Source: Tausonia pullulans
Taxonomy: Eukaryota > Basidiomycota > Tremellomycetes > Cystofilobasidiales > Mrakiaceae
NCBI GenBank assembly: GCA_951802195.1
Contig: OX637630.1
Coordinates: 930,001-994,000, forward strand
Length of the DNA: 64,000 nt
Direction of reading: 5' to 3'
A program made the translations under genes and the position numbers. This document shows, one piece after another, positions 1 to 11,518 of this stretch. The notes below the pieces were generated by a model. It was not told the DNA's origin and made no database searches. It saw only the letters and a program-made list of their open reading frames with translations. Positions within the stretch are counted from its first letter, which is position 1. Every line of letters begins with the position of its first letter.

Positions 1-3000
1 AGCATCTGATGAAGCTCGACCTCGAGTTGGGAAACTCGCTTGACACCTGGGAGGAAGCTTTGGACGCTAGCGATGAACGAGTCGTGCAGCTGGATCTCCA
101 CCCGGAGCGCCTCTAGTTCCGGCACGTCCACTTGCGACTCGGCCTTGGCGGCCTGTTCGACGATGCGTCGGATCTGGGCGAGGTTCGGGGCGTGACCCGC
201 GGCGACGCCTTCAAAGATGGCGCGCGCCTGCTGGGCGGAGTCGACTGAGATGCTCTGGAGCAGCTGGAGGCGCTCAACGATGGAGGCGTCCCCGGGAACG
301 TCACGCGACCGACGGATGAGGTCGTCGAGGGCCTCGAACGAGACAACAGGGTTGCCGAGCACGCGGAGGGCGTCATCGACCCAGGCCTGGCCGACAACGT
401 CGAGCCGCCCGAGGTGGACGAGGAACGGGTTCGTTGGCTCGATGGAGCTCTCTTCGGCCTGCCAGAGCAGAGTCTTGACCTGAGCGAGATCGAGACGCTC
501 CGAGTAACCAACACGGTTGAAGTGCTCCGTCCAGCGGATCCTACCGAGGGACTTCTCAAGCTCGCGGACCTCAGGGAAGTCGAAGCCGAACGTTTTGCCC
601 TCGGAGATAAGCGCCTCGATGCGCGCCTGATTTTGTTCCTTCTCCTTGTCCGGCAGGGCGACCATCGCGGTGAGCCTCGTCTGGATATCCGCGACGCGCG
701 AGACTTGGGCCTGGAGATCCCGGATCTCTGGGGCATCAAAGCTGAGTTTGTCACTGTCGGCGAGAATCTTGGTCGCGGCTGCGACGGTCCGCGGCATCGT
801 CTTTGCAATGGTGTTCTCGTCCTTAGCAACGACGTCCTTCGGTGATGATACTGCCTCCGACGCGCCGCCGACGCGGAAGGCGGCTGCATGAGCGACGAGC
901 TCGTTACAGCGGTCGACGAAAGCCTTGAAGCCGCCAAAATCGGGCTTCGGGTACTTAACGCGTTCACCGACGGCGACGAGTTCCTGAAGCGCGTGCAGCG
1001 GCGGTTTAGGTGTGCTCTCGAGGAGGGCGACGAGCCGCTTCTTCCACGCCTTGGGCGCTGCGGCACGAAGCTCGACGAGCTCAGGGAGTGTCGCGAGGTC
1101 GTCGTCGGCAATCCGGAGGCGGAGGACGCGCGTTGAAGGCGGGCACTCGCACAGCTGGTTGCCGTGATCGAGGCAAGCGACCGAAGTCGTGCACGCGCAG
1201 ACGATCTGGCTGAGGTAACAGAACGTCTTGCACACGAGGCACTGGTACTCGTCCTCGGGCCTGTCAATCTCGGAAAGGATCTCGCCACGCTCGCCTGTGC
1301 TGTCCGAAACTATGCGGAACTGCTCCCTATTCTCGAGCTCGCGGTCGACAGCCTGACGAAGGTTGTCCGAGAGTCTGAAAATGGAGAAACAGAGGTCAGG
1401 TTGACTGGTTCGGGAGAATTTATTGAAGCAGAGTAGTCATATTGACGCACGCGAGGGCGATATCCGAGCTCGTCGCATGCTCGACGATCGAGAGCAGGAG
1501 CTCACTGTGATCGAAGACGGGGGGTTTCATGTGGCGTTGGTCTGACAGTAAGAAATGCGCGGTCAGTATGGAGGATCATTTGGCAGCAGCAGCAAAGACA
1601 GGCGGCAAGTTTCTCTCTTACAGTTGACGACACACTCCGAGCCGAACGGAAGCCAGTCGGCTGGAGCAAAGTTGACCGCCTCGTTGTAATTGAGCTGGAG
1701 GGGCGAGATCGATCAGCTGAGCCATCCAAACACTCGCTGTTGACGACGATGACGAATGCACCCCATGGTTGAAGCCGGCATGGTAGGCCTTCGGGTACGT
1801 GATGACAAACTCGTTGGCACGCTGGTCGCATGCAAAGACGCGGACGCCGGCTTTACGGACCCGGCCAGGGTTCATGAGTGTGATGAGCTGGAAGAGGAGC
1901 GAGGGCTGCTGCTCGAAGAGGTCCGGGGCCTCTTGTTTCATCGCGGCTTCGAACTTATCGGCGTCGTCACCAGGAATGCCGTACCAAGTCTAAAAGAGGA
2001 AGAAAAAAAAGGAGGGGGGCGGGGTGGGGGGGGGGGAGTCAGTGGTGCCTCTAACCAGTGGAAGGTCCAACTGATCGATGCAAGCTCACCTTGGTCTCGC
2101 CCCAGTGCACTGAGAGTTCGGAGGATCCGAGTCAGCTGTGAACCTAGAGAACTTTCGTATTTTCAAACAAAATTCACTGTAGTTGATGCTCGAGGTGTAG
2201 TGGTCCTCGTTGTGCCAGCAGAAAGCCTGCGACGATGTTCCGCGTCAGCAACTCGCGCTAGAAATTCACCAGATATCTCCAACTCACACTCAGCGCAAAT
2301 CCAACGTAGATCCAAGGAATTGTCATACCCGAGATGTTGGACTTAATGTAGCGGAGGACGGAGCCGGGGAGGATCGGGAGATTGTTGAGGTTCCACGGGT
2401 CGAGCGAGTAAGGGTTTGTCGGGTATCTCTCGAACGTCGGCGCACCGCTAGATAGATAATGTGTCAATCTCTGCTCTTGCTCACCCGTTCGTTCGTGCGC
2501 ACCTCCCGTGATCCGAGCTGTGGACGTCCGCTCCGTACTCCACCTCGACTGTCTCGGTTTGGCTCTCGACGAGCCTCCAGAACTCAGTCTCGACGTCGTG
2601 TTCCGAGACATCGACGCCGCCGATCTTCTGCGTCACGCCATTGGGCGGTTCGAGCTCGCCACTGCTGTTGCTGGTCGACGACCTCTTCGACTTGGGCGGG
2701 TGCGTCGAGAACCAATGCTCTCGGAAGGCCGTATCGCGCTGCTGAAAGCTGTGGAGGCTGTGCTCCTCGCCCCTGTTGAACGGCACAGAACAAAGTGTGA
2801 TCAGTGTTTCTCGATCGAGGGACGGGTCGCGCGGATAGGCTAAAAAGCAGGAGAGGGGGAGGGAAAGCTCGAGTAGACTCACTCGTCAAAGCCAAACTCG
2901 AGACCAGTCTCAAAAAGACACGCCGAGCAGTACCAGGACTCGTTATTGGGGACTTCCTGAAGAGGCGGCTCGAGGCAATAGATATGGAAGCCTGGTGAAG

Positions 3001-5489
3001 AATGGAGTAATCAACAAATCAGCGACAAAGAGCTAGATGTCGATGCTTCGACAAAGACCTCACCCTGATCGCAGCCGTCACATAGAAGAAAGTTGGGCTC
3101 GTCGTCCCCCCTTCGGCAAATCTCGCACAGCTCGCCCGGCTCGATCGGTGCCGATGGGTCTGGGGCGACGCCCTTCTTCCTCTTGCGCCAGCCCTTCTTA
3201 GGTCCCGGCTTTTTGCGTTCCGGCTTTTTTGGTTGCTCCTCCTCAGGATCTGAGAGCCCGCTGCTGTCACCCTCATCGGCGTCAAAATTGAGCGTCCTCG
3301 GGACGGGCTCATCCTTTCCCCCGCCCCCAGGAGCCGGCGGGGTGACCGCCCGTCCATGGTGAGAGTGACTATTCCGCCCGATGGGACCCAGGTTCAAACT
3401 TGACGAAACGACCGGCTTGGTGGTCGACGACGACGACGCCCTCGGATTCATTCGCATGCCCGCTCCGCCGGAGAAAGCCAAAGGGGAAGCGTTGGTGTTG
3501 CCGAGCGGCGCCGGGGGCTGCTGCGATGACGAGGAGTGCCTATTGACGGCGGGCGACTGGGAGATGGATCGGGCGTGGGTGGAGTACTCGTCGAAGGGAA
3601 CAATTAGGCGGGCATAGACGCCCTTGAGCTGGTGGGCGAAGGCTTCGGCGTAGCCGAGAATGCGAGCGACCTCGGACCACTTGCGGTTGTTGGTCACCTG
3701 GTGGGGAAAGGTGGCAGGCATGTGTCAGAATGGCCGCAGAAGAGAAGCCGAAGTTGATAGGCGAAGTCGAGTCTCACCGCGTCAAAGCCCCCTAGCTTGC
3801 CAATCTCCCTCCTCAGGAGCCAGAGGTCAACCTCCTTGTGGTCGACGGTGGGGATCGATATATTAGGGTTACCCTGCTGGCGGTGGAAGATGTAGCTGGA
3901 GGGAGTGGAGGGAGAAAGATCAGCCGAGGGATAGATGGACGAGAGGGAGGGCGAAAGGGCGATCGCTGCGGGCGAGAGAATGAGCGCTGCGGGTGAGAGG
4001 GCGAGCGCTGCGGGCGGTCGCGCCTGGAAGCTCTGAAACGGGGAAAGGCAACGGCGGCTTAAGGCGAGAAGCGCACTCACAGCTGGTCGAGGAAGTTGAG
4101 CTTGGCCCGAGACTTGGCCTCCATGTTGTTGAGCTGCATCAGACGCGTCTTGAAGCTGGATAAGGAGAGGAGAGAAGGAAATAAGGAAGGAAGAAGGTGA
4201 GAAAGCGAGGGATTGGCCAGCCGTCAGTCAGCACTCGATTCATCAGAGCTCAACGCGTCCGGCAGGTGGGGAAGACTCACAAGAATGTCTAAGCAGAGGA
4301 GGCATCGCCGGAGAAGGAATGGGAGCATCACAAGCGAGGAGGCAAGGTGAAGTGGGTCAGTTCGGTCGAGGTCCTTTCCGACGCGGTGGCGGGCACTGCC
4401 AGCTGAGGTAAGGAAAGCGCGAGAGCGAGCGAGCGACTCCGGTCGGGGAGTGAGGGCATAGCATAGGACCAGAGTTGCTCGCTTGCACTGCGTCTCTGGC
4501 TCGTTCGCCTGCTTTCCCGTCGGTATGTCCCACCTGCTCTGTGCACAAAAGCTTACCTCGGTATTCATCACGAACGGCGGCTGCCATCCCTCGGGAGGCA
4601 CTATCTTGCAGATGCCAAACTCACGAGCGCCCCCCTCGTCGCCGCACCAGCGAATATACTCCATCGGATCCTTGAACTCCTTCTGGGTTGGGTAGAACGT
4701 TGGAGCATCCTCGAGCCCAAACGTCCTCGACTTGGTCCTCGGCGGGGGCACCCTCGGGCCTTGCGTCCGGACAGTCGAGAAGTCCAGCGGCGGCGCACGA
4801 GGGCGGGTGGCGGCCTGTTTGATCGGGTTGTTCGCGAACCGACCAAGGGGCGTCGACGACGATGAGGGGACAGCCCCAGCGACACCGGAAGTAGCGCCAT
4901 AACTGCCAGCACCCTCAAGCGGAGGGGGAGAGGCCGAAGTATCGCGGTGTTCGTCGATCTTGAGGGCGGCGTTGAGCTTGGATGCCCGTGAGCCACCCCC
5001 GCCGCCCGTCGCCTTGCTGTTGCAGTTGCTGGCGGTGGCAGCGGCGGCGGGGGGGGCTGCGACGGCGGCACCGTTATTCTGAACAGCGGCACCGGCCGCG
5101 GCGGACAAGGTCGAGAGGAGGAGGGAAGGTGAATGGACGACGGGCTGGGAAGCAGCAGCCGACCGGACGGGGAAGCGGAGGGCAGAGACGACAGTGAGGT
5201 CGGTTGGCTTGCGCTTCTTCTTCCTCGCCCGCCGCTCGTCCGCGCTCGAGTCCTCGCCGCTGTCGGCCTCATAGACGTCGCCAAAGGCCGTATTCGTCGC
5301 TGAAGCCGCCTCGTCGGCGTGGTCATTTTGGGTGTCTGGCGGCGAGCGGGATGCGGCCGCTGCCCTCGTCGTCGTCGCGTTGCTCGCGCTCGCTGTCGTG
5401 GCGGCGGCGGCAAACGACCGAGAAGGGCGGCCTCGCTTGATGGGCGTCGCGGTCCCTCCTGCATCCGGCTGAGGATCAGGCGGCGACAT
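1..5489 (-). CDS. KDM5/Lid2-type JmjC histone H3K4 demethylase (3' end off window)
   Basis: Multi-exon minus-strand gene starting at the ATG at 5489; its C-terminus runs off base 1. The first exon encodes a low-complexity, Ser/Ala-rich N-terminus and then a JmjN domain (about residues 260-305, around FYPTQKEF and GICKIVPP). Lower coordinates give, in order, an ARID domain (about 3890-3600, with [12 protein letters not shown]), a PHD finger ([20 protein letters not shown], continued after an intron by [11 protein letters not shown] and WYCSAC), the JmjC domain (about 2780-1560) with the Fe(II) pair H-x-E in [11 protein letters not shown] and the distal His in YHAGFNHG, a C5HC2-like zinc cluster (about 1310-1150) and a PLU-1-like helical region (1150-1). 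This order is diagnostic of KDM5, nuclear Fe(II)/2-oxoglutarate enzymes that remove H3K4 methyl groups. One JmjC exon is only 20 nt (2090-2109). FUN30 lies upstream on the same strand. Family assignment is firm; substrate is inferred from the family. Confidence 0.93.
2011..2037. repeat. G-rich tract (C-rich on the sense strand) in KDM5 intron
   Basis: A nearly pure G tract on the plus strand, so C on the coding strand, inside the roughly 99-nt intron (1991-2089) just downstream of the 20-nt JmjC exon. It sits between the GTGAGC donor and a T-rich CTTTTAG acceptor. One of several such tracts in introns of this window. Confidence 0.7.
3958..4022. repeat. short imperfect tandem repeat in a KDM5 intron
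   Basis: About three copies of a roughly 21-22 bp unit with the core GCGCTGCGGGCGAGAG lie in the intron between the end of the JmjN region (LNFLDQL) and the ARID exon of the KDM5 gene. If read through it would translate as a run of LSPAA-like units, but an acceptor at CTCCAG restores the conserved reading YIFHRQQGN, so I treat it as intronic. Confidence 0.5.
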
Positions 5490-5946
5490 CGCAGGCGGAA
5501 GGCGCGAGATTGGGGGCGGCGGGGGAGAGGGGGACGAAGGGTGGCGAGGTGAGCGAGAGAGGTGAGCGAGAGTGAGTGTTAGTGGGAGAGAGCGCGAGGG
5601 CGAGCGGAGCGTGGCTCGCTCGCTCCGGCGGCGTCCACGCTTGTCCTCAGGTCACGTGATCGTTTCTCCACGTCAGGCGCTGTTGTTCAACGGAAGTAAG
5701 TCCTTACCAACGGAACAAGAGAATGAAGCGAAACGCATGCATGGGATAGACAGAGTGGATGATAGGTGAGAATCGAGGAGGAGCAGGGGAGACCTCGGCC
5801 ACGGGCGCCATGCGAGTAAAACTTGAAGTTGAGAAGGGAGCGGAACAAAGCGATGCCAAAGGAAAAGGTATAAAGAGAGGGCAGAGAATGGGCTAGCAAC
5901 ATGACCTTGAGAGGAGGAGACAGAAAGGTGAATGGACTGCCTCCTT
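5490..5946. other. intergenic region: KDM5 upstream and FUN30 3' flank
   Basis: About 460 bp between the KDM5 start and the FUN30 stop. It holds a purine-rich stretch next to the KDM5 ATG (5525-5640) and one palindromic E-box. No credible ORF or RNA gene was seen. Confidence 0.6.
5652..5659. promoter_or_regulatory. TCACGTGA palindrome upstream of KDM5
   Basis: A perfect 8-bp palindrome TCACGTGA in the context GTCACGTGAT, about 165 bp upstream of the KDM5 ATG. It matches the core bound by fungal bHLH factors of the Cbf1/Pho4 class. The match is seen directly; function is inferred from motif and position only. Confidence 0.4.
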
Positions 5947-8900
5947 TCATTCCTTGATGACCTCCATCGTAGCGGCGTCTCCATCGGTATTCTCCATCTC
6001 CTTCTTCCCATCGGCAGCAGGAGGCTCCTCCCCACCAGCTTTAACCTCAAGCTTAACCCTAAGCTTCGAGAGCAAGCTCGACTTGACGGCTGCCTCAGTC
6101 TCCTTGTCGCCTCCGCTTCCCTCACTGTCCCCAGCGTCCGCTTTGCTGTCGCCGCCATCCTGGTCGCGGCCGGCAACGGCGTCATCTAGGCGGAGCTTGG
6201 AGAGGGCGAGGTCGTGGATGTCCTCATCAATGGTATTTTCCGTGAGTAGCGTGATTACCTGAGGAGGGCAACCACGTCAGTCGTGCGCGCGAGGGGAGAG
6301 AAACGCTCTAGAGCGTCTGCTCACCTCAACGTCCTTGGTCTGGCCGATCCGATAAGCCCGATCCGCGGCCTGCTTCTCGTTGTGCGGATTAAAGCCTTGG
6401 TCGTACACGACGACGACATTCGCCGCTGTCAGGTTGATGCCCATCCCACCCGCAAGCGTCGAAAGGAGGAAGACGGTGATCGACGGGTCGTTGGTGAATT
6501 CATCGACGAGCGCCTGGCGTTCGTCGACCTTGGTCGTACCCGTGAGGACGATCCATTTGATATCCATATCGGTGAGGACGACCTTGAGGATGTCGAGGAT
6601 TTGAGTGAACTGTGGAGGGGATACACGAAGAAATCAGGCGAGACTCAATGTGCTCAGGCTGAAAGACGACGACGAACCATCGAGAAAAGGAGCATACGCG
6701 TCCCAGACTCGAGGCATTGCAAGACGAGCTTCTTGAGCGCGAGGACCTTGCCACAGTCAACAAAGGCCTCCTTGGGGAGGATATGTTTTCGAAGGGACTT
6801 GAAGTTGTGGCACATAAGCGTGAGCTCGGCGTCGCTCATCTCCTGTGGAAGGGAGCGCGAGTCGAGACTGCATTAGTCCACGACTACGGAAACAAGTCAT
6901 GAGCGTCTCCACCGACCTGCATGTCCTCCACGAGATATATATACTCCTTGTCCATGTATTCTGGCTCCTGCATCAGATCCTTCGCGAGCTTCTTGATCTT
7001 CTGGTCGTCGTATAGGGTCCGGAACAGCAGCGGGTGACTGGCAGCCTTCCTCAGCTTCATCAGGACGTTTGATCCGTTGTCGCCCGAGGCCTTAGCCGCA
7101 GGGCCCGTGTCAATCTCAAGATCGTCGCGGTCTCGCTTCCTGCGGGTCGACTTGGCCTGCTTCTTTGACTCGGCTTCGTCCGCGAGCGCCTTAAGCGACT
7201 GACGAGAGGTCGCTTCCTGCTGGTGATAGAGCGCCCGCTGATTGTCCGTCATCGGGCACCACTCGATCCGGGTAAACTTTTTCGGAAGATCCTTCAGGAC
7301 CTGGAATGGAAAAGGGGAGACAGCAGGTAAACGAAGGAAGCCAGAGGAAGTATCGAGCCTCTTGTCTCACCTGGTCTTTCCGACGACGGAGAACGAACGG
7401 TCGCATCATCTTCTGAGCCCGCGAGACGCGTTGCTTGGAAAGCAGGTTGGCGTGTGAGTTGGCTCCAACCTTGAAAATGGCGCGAAGGGCCTCCTCGGAC
7501 TCTTCAAAGTATGACGGGAGGATGAAGTTGAGGATGGACTAGTGGATGGCAGTGTCAGAACCTGCTGTAAGTAGTTGGATAGGCACATAAGACATACAAC
7601 AAGTTCCTGCAAATTGTTCTGAAGTGGCGTGCCCGTGAGAAGAAGTCGGAACTCGACGTCGAAGGCCATGAGCGCCTTATAGCGGGCCGACTTATAGTTC
7701 TTGAGCTGGTGTCCCTCGTCAAAGACGGCGGTCTGGACGGAGCGCACCCTTCATCAGTGTCTCCTCCACGAATCGAGGGCAAGGACGGTCTCACGATGAA
7801 CTCCATCCGTTTAAGAAACTTTTTGTCGTCTCGATTTGTGCCCGAGGCGATGGCGTATGTCGTGAGGACAACCTCGGGCTGGGACGCGAGGAGGGCCTTG
7901 CCGTGGTCGTACCGCTCGCGCTGGGTGCCGTAGTAGGTTTGGACGTCCATCTCGGGGGCGAAGCGTTCAAATTCGCGAGCCCAGTTCTCTAAGGTAGAGG
8001 ATCTGAAGAGGTGGGGTGGACAAGGGATGTAAGCCAAGCCAGTCGGCTGGTTGTTCCAGAGGAAAGCAAGAAAAGGGACTCACGGAACGATGATGAGATG
8101 AGGGCCCTCGACGTCCATCTCCTTGAGATGAGCGAGAAAGGCGATGACTTGAATCGTCTTGCCCAGACCTGCAATGAAACAGGAACGAGCAGTCAGCTTG
8201 AGAGATTAAGCGAGCTCGGGCGTGCAACTCACCCATCTCATCGGCGAGGATGCACGAGAGCTGCTTCTTGTAAAGAAGATAGAGCCAGTTGAGGCCGAGC
8301 ATCTGCTTAATCGGTCAGCATCATGAACGTAGAGTCGACACAAGTAGCTGATTTGATCGTCTCACCTGATAGTCCTTAAGTTTGACGCCCTCCGCGAGCA
8401 GCTTGGGCTGCCGCCGGATGAAGCACTTGAGCGCAAATTTGCGCTCCGGGTCCTTCTCATTCATGATTTGGTTGTCGAGGTCCTCGTCATCGACCTCAAA
8501 CTCGACGAGATCGACTGCGGTTGTGCTGGGCTCCAGCTCCTCCTTCTTCTGCTCCTCCCCGGCGGGCCTGTCTGTCGACGTTCCCCCCTCCTCTTTCTTC
8601 TCGACAACAGCAGGCTCTTCAGTCGTTGTCTGTGCCGATACCGTGGCCGCCGAGCCGTTCTCCGTCTTGGCCTCGAAAGGCGGCGCGGCGGTAATCTCAG
8701 CCGCCTTCTTCATCTGGAATGCCGTCATGGCCCGCGCTAGGCGGTCACCAACGGCCTCGCACTCCTCGAGGACGCGGTCGACCTGATAATAGCCCTCGAT
8801 GACGTCGAGGTAGTCATCGAAGAGTTTGGTCGAGACGCCCCGCTTCTTTTGGAGCTTAGCCCGGAGGTCGTCGGCGTCCTCGAAAGGGCGGGCGGCGACG

Positions 8901-10324
8901 ATAGCTTTGGCCTGCTCGGCATTGCAGCCTGGCGCGGGATAGCTCGGTCAGATGGGCTACCAATGTTGCAAACAATCTCCGAAGCAAACACGTACTGGTG
9001 ATGTCGAGAAGCGCCTGCTCTGTGCACGTGTTAAACCATTCCTGTGTGCGTCACGAGAGAAGTCAGGGTCAGAAGCGGCTGCTCGACGAGTCCAGTCGGA
9101 GACCAGGACTCACGACAGCCTCGCGCTCATCCTTCTCCTCGTCCCTCTCGAGGCCAATCCTGCTCATGCCTTTGGAGCGGCCTCCTCCTCCGTAGTCGTC
9201 CTCGCCACCCGAGTCGCTCCCGCTGTCGGCGTGACGCGACTTCTTTTTCCTCTCCTTGCCCACTGCTCCCTGACCGTCTGCCCCACCCAGCCCGTCGCCG
9301 AGGCTCCTCCGGTTCGCGTAGATCGCGCTCTGCTTCTTGACCGGTGGCGGCGCAGCGGCAGCGGCCGCGGCATCCCTGAGCTTCTCGTCGTGCTGAGCAA
9401 CCGCATGGAGGGCACCCGACACCCGAGTGGCGTCAAAGTCATTCTCATGCATCTTCATGACGATCACCTGCTTTGAGAGCGACGGGTAGAGGTTGCTCAG
9501 CCGGGCGATAGATTCGGTCGTGTTGGGCAGCTTGCCCGGGACGCCGGTGACGACGGAGGAGGACGTCGTCGAGGCCAGCGGCGTGAGGGAAAGAGGATCT
9601 GGCGAGTTCATGGCAGATGTCGTCGTCGACTTAGGCGTCTGTGCGCGCGAACCTGGACCGGACTGAAGGCGGATGCCCGAGACGTCGAGGCCGCCGTCGT
9701 CAGACGACGAGTTGCTACCGGGGACGTCGAGGTCGATGATCTTGTTCGTCACCGGGTCGAGCCCGACGGGGACGAACCGCGTCGACGTCGACGAGACAGA
9801 GGACGAGCCGCTGCCACCACCGTCGCCGCCGGTGTTGAGCTTCTTGCGGGGCGGCTCGCCACCACTATCGCTGCTCCGCATGCCCGCCGATGCCGAAGAC
9901 GCAAACGGCGCCGCCTGCTTCTGGAAATACTGGGACTTGATGGTGTTTTTTTCCTGCTGCCTTTTCCGCTCAGCAGCCGAGATAGGGATCGCCTCGCCCG
10001 CGTCATACCGGCGCGATGGCGCGGACGGCGGCAGCGGCGCCGATGGTTGGACGGGGCTGCTCGAGTTTGGGACAAGCACGCGGCCCGTGGATGTCGACGA
10101 CCCTGCACCTCCTGCTCCAACCCCTCCGACGGGAGGTGTAGCCGAACGAGACTTGGCTGCGGCGGGCTTCTGCTGGGCTCGGAGGTTCTTGAGTCGCTCG
10201 AGCGCGGCTTGCTGTGGAGGGGTCGAAAGTTGGACGGGCAGAAGGTGAGCGGGCGAGCGCGTTCAGTGGACGCGACGGAGACAGGTCCCAGACAGGGCTG
10301 GTCGCTCACGCGAGAGTTGTTCAT
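5947..10324 (-). CDS. FUN30: SNF2-family chromatin remodeller, FUN30/SMARCAD1 type
   Basis: ATP-dependent nucleosome remodeller, in yeast implicated in DNA-end resection and heterochromatin silencing. Start: ATG at 10324 in a five-codon exon (MNNSR; intron 10309-10212), with exon 2 reading [16 protein letters not shown] in frame. The N-terminal part is disordered and Ser-rich, with a CUE-like ubiquitin-binding segment ([20 protein letters not shown], about 9530-9430) and a helix-hairpin-helix-like stretch (about 8940-8740, [19 protein letters not shown]). The ATPase follows: [12 protein letters not shown], motif I DEMGLGKT (split by intron 8232-8169), [13 protein letters not shown], motif II as DEGH (FDEGHQLKN, typical of this subfamily, not DEAH), TGTPLQNN, and motifs V-VI in [11 protein letters not shown] and [10 protein letters not shown]. 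It ends in an acidic tail at TGA 5947-5949. Divergent from TRM112, with 268 bp between the starts. Several introns. Confidence 0.93.
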
Positions 10325-10592
10325 TGCAGGCTTCTCGGAGCGCGGCCAAGGATGGAGAAGAGGGACTGGCCGTGTCGAAGTTGAGGGTTGAAGTGGCGAG
10401 AGAGACGGGTCGAGTTGAGTGAGAGAGGGAAGACGACGCGCTCGCGCTCGCCTGCTGCTTCCTCCTCGTCCTCTCCCCTCTGGCCTTCGCGCGACAGACG
10501 GACGCTCCTCAATTTCTAGGCCGGCGACGACGACCACCTCCACCCCTCATTCTCTCGCTATCCAACTCCCGCCCCCTCTCTCGTTCTCTACC

Positions 10593-11261
10593 ATGCGGCT
10601 CATTACCCAGTCAGTCCCTCGCAAGCGGGACCTCTGCATGAGCAGGGTCGCTGAAACCGTGCTCCCCCCAACAGCAACATCCTTGCCTGTCACGTCAAGT
10701 CGTGCAACTCCAACAACTTCCCGCTCCAGCTGAACGACATCGAGATTGAGATTCGCGAGGCCGACTACAACCCGGACTTCCTCACCGGCTTCTGGCCCAA
10801 GATCGAGTGGAAGGCCCTCGTCGACACGGCCAAGGCTGTCAGTCTACTGCTCCCCCTCGTTGGCTCTCGTCCCCGTCGCTGTCGTCTGACATGCACGCTC
10901 ATTCTTCTGCTAGGTCGGAGACACCAGCCTGCCGGAGGAGGCGCCGGACCCCTCCCAGCCCCCGCCCGAGGAAATCCTCAAGGCCCTCCACCACGTTCTC
11001 ATGGAGGTCCGTTCATCTGGCTCTGTCTGCATGCGCGCGCGCGCTCACGTCCGAAACACTCCACCCGCTCGTGTCGTATTCAGATTCACATCGAAGAGGG
11101 GTCGATGGTTTGCCCGAACTGCAAGCACTCGTACCCGATAGCCAACGGGATCCCCAACATGGTGCGTCCAGCTGGCGGTCAGGCCCGCACGTCGTCGTAT
11201 GAGACTGACTGACAGGCCCCCTTCTCTGTAGCTGCTCGCTGAGCACGAAATTGGCGCTTAA
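10593..11261 (+). CDS. TRM112: Trm112 methyltransferase activator
   Basis: Small zinc protein that activates several methyltransferases acting on tRNA, rRNA and release factor eRF1 (known family role). Five exons can be placed: 10593-10609, 10675-10837, 10914-11006, 11084-11161 and 11232-11261, giving 126 residues; yeast Trm112 is 135. Visible signatures are the N-terminal MRLITHNILACHVKSC with the first Cys pair, PDFLTGFWPKIEWKAL, and the C-terminal MVCPNCKHSYPIANGIPNML with the second Cys pair and the usual LLAEHEI ending. The four cysteines expected for zinc are present. Introns are 65-76 nt with standard GT-AG ends, including GTCAGT and GTGCGT donors. Divergent from FUN30. Confidence 0.95.
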
Positions 11262-11518
11262 TGACCAATGACCATGACCTGTATGAACGACTCGCATTGG
11301 TTGATCAACGATAATGAACCAGAGTCAGGGCTGCCCTGCGCGTATCGACTACGACCTGCGTCTATGCGTTCTCTCTCGCCAGTGCACCAACTCAGATGCG
11401 TCTCGCTCGGATACGGGTGCCTGCAAAGAGGACCATCTAATACTCCCCTCCATCCGCTCCTACTCATTGCACAAGCAAATACGCACAGTATCTCCCCTTC
11501 CTCCAAGTCAACACGAAT

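Noticed and set aside
3890-4080. Coding Ser/Pro/Ala repeat in KDM5
   Set aside because: The frame can be read through, but a GTGAGT donor and CTCCAG acceptor in phase rejoin the conserved JmjN-ARID linker, so the repeat is most likely intronic.
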